Assembly (NCBI GenBank): GCA_016784945.1
Contig: JADHTP010000030.1
Span: forward strand, 1-18,481
Direction of reading: 5' to 3'
Source: Deltaproteobacteria bacterium
GTDB taxonomy: Bacteria > Myxococcota_A > UBA9042 > DTJE01
DNA length: 18,481 nucleotides
The notes beneath the pieces are model-generated. The model was not told the origin of the DNA and searched no databases. It worked only from the letters and a program-made list of their open reading frames with translations. Below, in pieces: positions 12,599 through 18,481 of the stretch. The stretch's first letter is position 1, and every line of letters starts with the position of its first letter. The position numbers were made by a program, and so were the translations under genes.

Positions 12599-13603
12599 CT
12601 ATTGCGTCAGTTCCACTCCGTTCATGGTGAGCCAGTCCGTGCCGCCCCGACCATCGATGAGCACGAACCAGAAACGGACGCCCCCTTTGGGCATCTCGTC
12701 TGAGGAAGGTGCCGTCCACGAGCTCCACAGTTCGGTCGGTTCCTCGTCTTCGGCCTCGGCGTTGAAGACGCTGCCGGGCTTCTCGGTAGTGGTGTTCGGC
12801 GAAAAGTCGCCGGCATTCGAATAGAAGGCGAAGGTCAGGAACTCCTCCACCGGCGTGGAACCGAAGGGCGGGTCGAAGGTGGGCAGGATGTAGGTTTCCT
12901 TCGAGTTCCACGTCTTGAGCACCTCCACGCGGACGGACCGGCCCGGGGTGAACGGGATCTCCGGAACGGTCCCGGCGGTCTGGCCCTGCAGGCGGACACC
13001 CACGATCACGGGATTGGAGTTGGCCACCCGCCCCACGGGGTTCGCCGGCGAAAGGATCACGGACTGGAGTCCGCGCAGTTCCAGCGGGCCGCCCCTGATC
13101 ACGATTTCCACCCACACGGCCGTGCCCGAGTAGGTGGACCGGCCCATGGTCTCTGCCAGTGCGGGGTTCACGCCTTCGTCGATGGCCTTCTGGATGCCGG
13201 CCTCGATGGCCCGCCAGGACGGGTCCGCCGCCCGGGTCTGCTGGATGATCCCGACCGGTATGGTGACGTCGAAGGAGGTGACGCCGTCGACGCAGGGACC
13301 CTCGGCGAGCATCACGGTGGACGATTCATCGTCACACCTGTAATCACCGGGGATGACGCAGGTCCTCAGAAGGCAGGACAGCTTGCCGCCCTCGCCAGCA
13401 CCCAGGGGGTTGGCCAAAAGGATGGAAACGGTCACGTCCCGGTCTTTGTCGGCGTAGTCGGGACCCAGGTATTCCGGCGGATCGGTCTTGAGCCCCAGGA
13501 TCCGCAGGTCCGACACCAGCGACTGGTCATCGAAACCCAGGTCGCAACCCGTGACCAGCACCGGCAACAGGGCGATGAGCGCCTTGATGAACACCTTTTC
13601 CAT
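12599..13603 (-). CDS. Uncharacterised lipoprotein of the TonB operon
   Basis: This 334-residue exported lipoprotein has a signal peptide with lipobox VTGC (Cys20). I recognise no catalytic or binding domain. The mature part is rich in beta-prone segments (VWVEIVIRGG, VRFWFVLIDGRGG) and has four cysteines in its first third that could form disulfides. The start ATG overlaps the receptor stop in TGATG, and GGGGAGG five bases upstream lies within the receptor gene. This rules out a longer start. Being coupled to a TonB-dependent receptor suggests a surface or periplasmic partner, for example for capturing the imported ligand. That is inference from position only. The TAG stop falls in a small palindrome CAATAG-T-CTATTG. 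Confidence 0.85.
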   Translation of the reverse strand: MEKVFIKALIALLPVLVTGCDLGFDDQSLVSDLRILGLKTDPPEYLGPDYADKDRDVTVSILLANPLGAGEGGKLSCLLRTCVIPGDYRCDDESSTVMLAEGPCVDGVTSFDVTIPVGIIQQTRAADPSWRAIEAGIQKAIDEGVNPALAETMGRSTYSGTAVWVEIVIRGGPLELRGLQSVILSPANPVGRVANSNPVIVGVRLQGQTAGTVPEIPFTPGRSVRVEVLKTWNSKETYILPTFDPPFGSTPVEEFLTFAFYSNAGDFSPNTTTEKPGSVFNAEAEDEEPTELWSSWTAPSSDEMPKGGVRFWFVLIDGRGGTDWLTMNGVELTQ

Positions 13604-16266
13604 CAGAACCTCCCCTTCATCCCCAGGGTCGGAAGCAGGGTCAGACCCGGGATCTCGTACCGGTCGCGATAACGATAGTCGTAGACCGTGAACTCCACGT
13701 TCTTCTGGTAGTAGATGTTCTGGACATCCAGGTAAAGGGAGAATGTTCCGTACTTCAGCTTCCAGGTCTTTTCGATGCGCAGGTCCAGTTGGTGGAACAG
13801 CTTGTTCCGGTCGGAATAGATGTCGCCGGTCAGGGGATTGTAGCCCCCGTTGTACCCAACGAACGTGCTGTTCTCCACGGGCGTGCGCGGGTTGCCCGAC
13901 ACCAGCCGGAAACGGGTCCCGATTTCCCAGCCCCTCCCCACGTTGAAGCTGGCCACCAGGGTCAGGATGTGGGTCTGGTCGAACAGTGACGGGGCCAGGG
14001 GCCAACCTTCGCGGGGAATGGTCTCGGATCGGGACAGGGTGTAGGCGACCCACCCGTAGAAGAAGTCGGTCACGTCGTGGCGAAGCAGGAATTCCATGCC
14101 GTAGGACCGTCCCCACCCGGCATTGGAATAGATCTCGTTGAAAAAGACACCGTCTTCCATCGTTCCTTCGCTGGTGGGGATGGCCCGGTCGTGCCACCGC
14201 ACGTAGTAGCCCTGCAGGTCCAGTTTCCACACCTTGGCGAACCGCCATTCAAGGCCGAGGGAGTACTGCTCGGACCACTCCAGCTGCAGGTCGGGATTGC
14301 CGTATTCCGGGTCCAGCATGTATTCCGAGGGTAACTGGTGGTAGAGGCCGGCGCCGGCCTTCAGGGTCACGCCCCCACCCACGTCCAGCCGGATGTTGAG
14401 CCGCGGGTCACCGGAGAACCGCTGGCGCCCCATGTAGAAGTAGGCGTCGAACCGGATGCCGGGGATGAGCTTGAGGCGTTTGACAGGTTGCCACACGGCC
14501 TCCAGGTAGAGGCCCAGGCTGAAGCCCTGGATGGTGTGACTGATCTCCTTCTTGGCCCCGGTCGGGTCAAAGGTCGTGGGCGGCCCGAACACCGGCTGGG
14601 TGAGGTTCTGTCCGGGGACGATGTAATTCTGGATGGCCGGGAAGAAGGCCTTGTAGGTGGATCGCATCCACTGGAAATCGAGCCCGGGCCGCAGTTCCAG
14701 CTGGGGGAGCACACGCCAGGACAGGTCCTCCTTGAAGCCGGCGCTCCAGGTGGTGAAGTCGATATTGCCCTGGCCGATGTCGAACACCTGGATGTCGTAG
14801 CCCGCGTGGGGCACGAAGGTGGACGTGAGGTCGGGCGTGATGTGCCACAGGTGCTTAGCGGTGATCCGGTGGAATCCCTGATGGGTCCCGAAGTTGAATC
14901 CGTCGGTGGAGTCTTCGTCTCCCGTGGCCAGGGAGAACTGATCGTCGGACCCGAAGAACATGATGTAGGCGTGGTCGTCGTTGTCCAGGGCCATGTCCAG
15001 GCGGCCCTGGTAGTCGTAATAGACGGGCACGGCGACCGAGCCTCCGTAACCCGCGGCCTTCATGAACAGGGGCACGATCAGGTCATAATAGGAGCGGCGC
15101 AGACCCAGTTTCAGGGTGATGTCCTCGGTGAGAGGCACCTCGGCGAATCCGCTGGCGAAGAACAGGTTCACGTCCAGGATGCCGTTCCAGATCTCGGGCT
15201 TCTTTGACGACGTCTCCACTTCCACGATGCCGCCCCCGGTCCGCCCGTACTTCACGCCGAAGTTCCCCGGATAGAAGTCGATCCGTTCCAGGAACTCGGG
15301 GTTGAGCACCGACGGGCCGCCCATGAAGTGGTAAAGGAGCGGGATCCGGACACCGTCGAGAAACACGCTGGAGTCCATGGGAAAGGATCCCCGGACCAGG
15401 AGGAAACCCGAGGTGTAGGGCGAACGGGCGACCCCGGGCAGGTTCTGGACCACCCGCGCCGGGTCGCCGAAGGTCCCGGGCACCGTGGTCAGTTCACGCT
15501 TGGACAAGGTGTACCGGGCGACCACGTCCTTTTCCCGTTCGCCGCGCACCACGGTCATGTAGGGAGACTCGGCCAGAAGCTCCAGGCGGAACACCACGTC
15601 CACCACCATGTCTTCCTTGATTTCCACCTCGGTGGTCAGGGGCTTGAAGTCCGGGGCCAGGACCTTCACCGCGTGAACGCCAGTGGCCACGTCCGACAGC
15701 GAGAACAGCCCCTTGCCGTCCGTCAGCGCCTCTCCATCCATGCCCTCCACCGAGATGGCCGCCCCCACCACGGGCAGGTTGGTCCCCAGTTCGCGCACCT
15801 GACCCTTGAAGTTTTCCCCCGGGCCTGGGGCCGTCCCGTCGGGCTCGGTGCCAACCTGGACCTGCTGTAGCCGGAAGTGATAGACGTATTCCAGGCGCAC
15901 CGGCGCTGGCTGGCCGTCCACTTCGGCCGGCGTGAACCCGAAAGCCCGCACGGCCTCCACGGCAGCTTCGTCGAATCCCGAGCCCACGGGTTCCAGGACC
16001 GTCACCTCGGTTACCCGGCCCTCGGCATCCAGGTCGATCTGGAGCCGGACGTCGGCATCGAGGCCGTCGGCCAGGGCCTGTTCGGGATAGGTGGCCTCCA
16101 CGAAACGGCTGACCGTGGGCGCCAGGGTGAGGACAGGCTCGATGCGCTCCTTCTCCTTGACGTACTTCACACCTTCCTGTGCCTGCGCCGCCGTCGCCGT
16201 CAGGAGCGAGGCGAGCATTGCCGACAGGCAAGCGCCGCGGACTGTTACAGGTCGGTTCAACTTCAC
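13603..16266 (-). CDS. TonB-dependent receptor with N-terminal TonB_C domain
   Basis: This outer-membrane transporter of 887 residues has a signal peptide ending near AQA-Q (about 29). A TonB C-terminal-like domain follows at about 52-133 (YPEQALADGLDADVRLQIDLDAEGRVTEV-type fold). Next come a carboxypeptidase-regulatory-like domain (about 152-232, FKGQVRELGTNLPVVGAAISV), a plug (about 250-355, with DGVRIPLLYHFMGG and YGRTGGGIVEV) and a beta-barrel ending in the usual terminal Phe. Start is GTG 16266, overlapping the tonB stop as GTGA. The GGAG directly before it is too close for a normal site, so translational coupling is likely. Having a TonB_C domain inside the receptor is unusual. Ligand unknown: no neighbour identifies a siderophore, B12 or sugar. 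Confidence 0.9.
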   Translation of the reverse strand: MKLNRPVTVRGACLSAMLASLLTATAAQAQEGVKYVKEKERIEPVLTLAPTVSRFVEATYPEQALADGLDADVRLQIDLDAEGRVTEVTVLEPVGSGFDEAAVEAVRAFGFTPAEVDGQPAPVRLEYVYHFRLQQVQVGTEPDGTAPGPGENFKGQVRELGTNLPVVGAAISVEGMDGEALTDGKGLFSLSDVATGVHAVKVLAPDFKPLTTEVEIKEDMVVDVVFRLELLAESPYMTVVRGEREKDVVARYTLSKRELTTVPGTFGDPARVVQNLPGVARSPYTSGFLLVRGSFPMDSSVFLDGVRIPLLYHFMGGPSVLNPEFLERIDFYPGNFGVKYGRTGGGIVEVETSSKKPEIWNGILDVNLFFASGFAEVPLTEDITLKLGLRRSYYDLIVPLFMKAAGYGGSVAVPVYYDYQGRLDMALDNDDHAYIMFFGSDDQFSLATGDEDSTDGFNFGTHQGFHRITAKHLWHITPDLTSTFVPHAGYDIQVFDIGQGNIDFTTWSAGFKEDLSWRVLPQLELRPGLDFQWMRSTYKAFFPAIQNYIVPGQNLTQPVFGPPTTFDPTGAKKEISHTIQGFSLGLYLEAVWQPVKRLKLIPGIRFDAYFYMGRQRFSGDPRLNIRLDVGGGVTLKAGAGLYHQLPSEYMLDPEYGNPDLQLEWSEQYSLGLEWRFAKVWKLDLQGYYVRWHDRAIPTSEGTMEDGVFFNEIYSNAGWGRSYGMEFLLRHDVTDFFYGWVAYTLSRSETIPREGWPLAPSLFDQTHILTLVASFNVGRGWEIGTRFRLVSGNPRTPVENSTFVGYNGGYNPLTGDIYSDRNKLFHQLDLRIEKTWKLKYGTFSLYLDVQNIYYQKNVEFTVYDYRYRDRYEIPGLTLLPTLGMKGRF

Positions 16267-17039
16267 TCCAGTACGAACACGTAGGTATACGGGATCTTCA
16301 CCTTGACGGGCACACCGTCCACCGTGCCTGCCTCGAATTTCAGACGGGCCGCAGCGGCCAGCGCGGCGGCATCGAGCTTCGGGTGCAGCGACCGGACCAC
16401 CCGTTTCCGGATCACCCTGCCCTTGCCGTTCACCACGAGTTCCAGCACCACACGCCCCTGGATTCCCAGCTTTCTCACGTCCGCCTGGTACTCCGCCACG
16501 CTGTCGCCCACGAGCCTGGGCATCACCTGTACCTGGGACCGGGGAATGGTCGATATCTTTCCGTCGGGTTCGCCGTCCGGGTCGCCGGGCGGTTTGCCAG
16601 TGGGCTTCCTACCCGGGGTGGGACGGGTGCCCAGGGTGTCGCCCACGGGGACCGCCACGCCCGATCCCGGTTCGGCGGTCACGGTGTTTTCGAGCTTGAT
16701 GCCATAGGCCGGAGGCGCACCCCTGGGCGGCGGCGGCTTCGGCGGCTTCGGCGGTTCCTTCACCTTATGGACCTTCTTCGGCGGCTTGCGGACGACTTTC
16801 GGTTTCGGCTGTTCTTTCGGCGGTGGCGGCGGCTCGGGTTTCGGGGGTTCCGGCTCCACACGTGGTTCGGGTTCGGGAGGGGGTGGGGGTGGCGCCTTGT
16901 CCACCAGGGTCAGCGGCACGCGGTCCACCGGGTCGGGAGGCGTGGCCCCGGTGGTGAACGCCAGGACCGCCAGCACGCCATGGAACAACAGTGACGCCAC
17001 GATGCCGGCCCGGAAACGTCGATTGAAGTCCACTCTCAC
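16263..17039 (-). CDS. tonB: TonB family energy transducer
   Basis: This 258-residue TonB has a cytoplasmic stub, one transmembrane helix (about 11-31, AGIVASLLFHGVLAVLAFTTG) with the conserved His20 of the S-H-type anchor region, and a long Pro/Lys/Glu-rich periplasmic spacer (about 48-110). The TonB C-terminal domain follows (about 170-258, LGIQGRVVLELVVNGKGRV and KFEAGTVDGVPVKVKIPYTYVFVLE). It couples the proton-motive force to the receptor encoded next. GTG 17039 is used as start because it places the membrane helix correctly; the ribosome-binding site is poor. It sits 55 bp after exbB and overlaps the receptor start by four bases. Confidence 0.93.
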   Translation of the reverse strand: MRVDFNRRFRAGIVASLLFHGVLAVLAFTTGATPPDPVDRVPLTLVDKAPPPPPPEPEPRVEPEPPKPEPPPPPKEQPKPKVVRKPPKKVHKVKEPPKPPKPPPPRGAPPAYGIKLENTVTAEPGSGVAVPVGDTLGTRPTPGRKPTGKPPGDPDGEPDGKISTIPRSQVQVMPRLVGDSVAEYQADVRKLGIQGRVVLELVVNGKGRVIRKRVVRSLHPKLDAAALAAAARLKFEAGTVDGVPVKVKIPYTYVFVLE

Positions 17040-17094
17040 GATCAGGCAACCCAGGGGCAGGGGAGTGCGGGATTACCGGCGCGCCGCGGTCGGA

Positions 17095-17730
17095 TCAGTC
17101 ACCGTCGGCCTTCGGATCCGGCATGAAGGCCACCAGGGTGTTGGCGGCGGCACGGGTACTGGCGACGGCCCGGGTCGTCCGGCGCATGAAGTAGTTGTAG
17201 GCGATGACGGCGGGGATGGCCACGAACAGTCCCATGGCCGTGGCCACAAGGGCCTCGGAAATACCAGTCATGACGGTGCTGGCGCCCCCCTTCACGTCCA
17301 GGGACAGGTCGTGGAAGGCGCGGATGATACCCAGGACCGTGCCGAACAGTCCGATGAAAGGGGCGTTGTTGCCCAGGGTACCCAGCACGGAGAGGCGCTT
17401 CTCCATGCGCTGTCTTTCCGTGGACAGGGCGGCATCGACCATTCTTTCCGCGGCGATCCGGTCCTTCCTGGCGCCCTCCAGTCCGGCGCGGAGGACCTCG
17501 GCTTCGCTGCCGGGCCAGGAACCCACCAGTTCGGCCAGGTCCTTCAGGTTTCCCGAGCGCAACAGGGGTTCCACCCCGGCGGACAGTTTCTCCCAGGCCG
17601 CGGAGTTCGCCCGGAAGAACAGGGCCCTTTCCACCATGATGGCCACGGACAGGACGGACAGGAAAATCAGCAGGTACAGGACCCACTCGGCCCCCAGGAG
17701 GGTCAGTTCCATCAGTTGTTCGGTCAGCAT
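17095..17730 (-). CDS. exbB: ExbB/TolQ/MotA-type proton channel subunit
   Basis: This is an inner-membrane subunit that, with ExbD, drives TonB. The 211 residues give three membrane segments: about 16-36 (WVLYLLIFLSVLSVAIMVERAL), 118-140 (LGTLGNNAPFIGLFGTVLGIIRAF) and 153-180 (VMTGISEALVATAMGLFVAIPAVIAYNY). The last two are the MotA/TolQ/ExbB signature. ATG 17730 is preferred over a TTG 12 bases upstream because a GGGG lies six bases before it. First gene of the leftward operon. No exbD follows: the next gene is tonB. ExbD must be supplied from elsewhere, or the complex differs. Confidence 0.93.
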   Translation of the reverse strand: MLTEQLMELTLLGAEWVLYLLIFLSVLSVAIMVERALFFRANSAAWEKLSAGVEPLLRSGNLKDLAELVGSWPGSEAEVLRAGLEGARKDRIAAERMVDAALSTERQRMEKRLSVLGTLGNNAPFIGLFGTVLGIIRAFHDLSLDVKGGASTVMTGISEALVATAMGLFVAIPAVIAYNYFMRRTTRAVASTRAAANTLVAFMPDPKADGD

Positions 17731-17944
17731 CGTCAACCCCAAAGAGGAGAGCAGGGTCCCGAAGACCCCGGTGCGGTGATGCTACGGCTTTGTTCCGGGA
17801 GGGTCAAGGCAAGGCGTTTCAGGGTTTCCCGGGCCCCCGTTAACTCGGATAAATCGGGTCGAAAATAGGTTTACAATTCCACTGTTGCAGAATAGGATTC
17901 GGCCGGTGTTATCAGGGTGGACGTTGACCAAGAGGTGGGGAGCC
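17731..17944. other. Divergent promoter region, exbB / cytochrome
   Basis: This 214-bp gap should carry promoters for the leftward TonB operon and the rightward cytochrome gene. On the minus strand TTGTAA and TTTATC are 17 bp apart near 17850-17878, a weak candidate for exbB. On the plus strand TACAAT at 17872-17877 could be a -10 but has no matching -35. AGAGG and GGGGAG lie just before the cytochrome ATG. No heptamer arrays were seen here, unlike most other gaps. Confidence 0.4.
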
Positions 17945-18481
17945 ATGACCGGAACCTCGCGTTATTCCTGGCTGGTGATTCTGGCCCTGGCCGGCGCGGC
18001 CGGATGTGCCGAATATCGGGCGGTGGACGACCCCCAACAGGCCCCGGATCCGGCCTATTGCGCCTTCTGCCACGGGTCCGTCCTGGAAGGGATGGTCCAG
18101 CCTGGCCCGCCCCTGGACACACGGGGTAATACCATCCGGAAATACCGGGGCGTAGGTGCCCATGATGTCCATCTGGCGGGTGGGGGCCTGGGTGCCCCCG
18201 TTCCCTGCGAAGCATGCCACCGGGTGCCTGACGCGGCCGCCGACGCCGGTCACATGGATGACCCCCTGCCCGCCGAGATCCGGTTCTCTGGACTGGCCCT
18301 CACCGGCGGTGTCAAACCCACCATCGGGATTCCCCTGGACGAGGATGGGGGGAAAGCGCCCTTCGACCCGTTCTCCGTGGTGACCTGTGACAATCTGTAC
18401 TGCCACGGGGCCACGTTGTCGGGCGGACAGGCCGTTACACCCGACTGGAACGGGCCCGAAAAAGACCTTGCAAGGTTCTCT
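17945..18481 (+). CDS. CxxxxCH/CxxCH-type multihaem c lipoprotein (partial)
   Basis: The frame from ATG 17945 stays open to the window edge (179 residues, C-terminus missing). A signal peptide with a lipobox-like GAAGC (Cys21) suggests export and lipid anchoring. Haem-binding motifs are CAFCH (39-43), CEACH (88-92) and a C-x4-CH, CDNLYCH (148-154), followed by GATLSGG and PDWNG. This mixture of C-x2-CH and C-x4-CH with that trailing sequence is typical of a large multihaem cytochrome family known from Geobacter and relatives. Such proteins carry electrons across the periplasm or to the outside, and more motifs would be expected downstream. A purine-rich site (AGAGG) precedes the start. Electron partner unknown. 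Confidence 0.88.
   Translation, partial: MTGTSRYSWLVILALAGAAGCAEYRAVDDPQQAPDPAYCAFCHGSVLEGMVQPGPPLDTRGNTIRKYRGVGAHDVHLAGGGLGAPVPCEACHRVPDAAADAGHMDDPLPAEIRFSGLALTGGVKPTIGIPLDEDGGKAPFDPFSVVTCDNLYCHGATLSGGQAVTPDWNGPEKDLARFS

Noticed and set aside
12599..14248. One 549-residue minus-strand protein
   Set aside because: The upstream 215 codons are an antisense-like frame inside the TonB-dependent receptor. The true start is the ATG at 13603 with lipobox and ribosome-binding site.
16786..17868. Glycine-rich plus-strand protein
   Set aside because: Its Gly-rich start is the complement of the proline-rich spacer of tonB, and the rest shadows exbB.

Overview
The window is GC-rich bacterial DNA. It holds eleven intact or apparently intact genes, one gene cut by the right edge, three decayed genes, and many intergenic repeats. 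No rRNA, tRNA, CRISPR array or phage genes were seen. Several features point to a Gram-negative, anaerobic or redox-versatile lineage of the old Deltaproteobacteria (Desulfobacterota/Myxococcota-like). These are DsrC, a C-x4-CH/C-x2-CH type haem lipoprotein, a TonB-dependent receptor carrying its own TonB C-terminal domain, an ExbB/TonB system and several lipoproteins. The taxonomic placement is inference.

Layout. 1-232: hairpins and repeats. 233-1195 (-): prmA. 1212-1431: a 200-bp MITE-like element with 15-bp terminal inverted repeats and 10-bp direct repeats. 1442-1475: tandem ARG-box-like operators, followed by the first 42 codons of argC and an argR gene broken by a one-base frameshift. 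2239-4053 (-): secreted M2 (ACE-type) peptidase. About 4137-5113 (+): a radical-SAM HemW-like remnant without its Fe-S cysteines. 5255-5803 (+): bacteriohemerythrin. 5911-8097 (-): beta-propeller lipoprotein. 8385-10264 (+): a two-gene pduS-pduT operon with no other microcompartment gene nearby. 10397-11791 (-): CbiA/CobB/DsrN-family amidase. 12091-12408 (-): dsrC. 12599-17730 (-): an exbB-tonB-receptor-lipoprotein operon with overlapping genes. 17945-end (+): a multihaem cytochrome lipoprotein.

How the genes fit together. Two themes stand out. The first is redox and tetrapyrrole chemistry: the PduS flavo-Fe-S reductase with the PduT Fe-S shell protein, a cobyrinate/siroheme-type amidase, the DsrC sulfur carrier, hemerythrin and a c-type cytochrome. 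The second is TonB-powered outer-membrane uptake, with energiser, transducer, receptor and lipoprotein in one operon, but without exbD.

The most unusual material is non-coding. Degenerate heptanucleotide tandem repeats lie at almost every gene boundary. A 191-bp nested inverted-repeat element ends exactly on the dsrC stop codon. The MITE-like element sits beside a decaying arginine locus. A pair of perfect palindromes lies between two converging genes.
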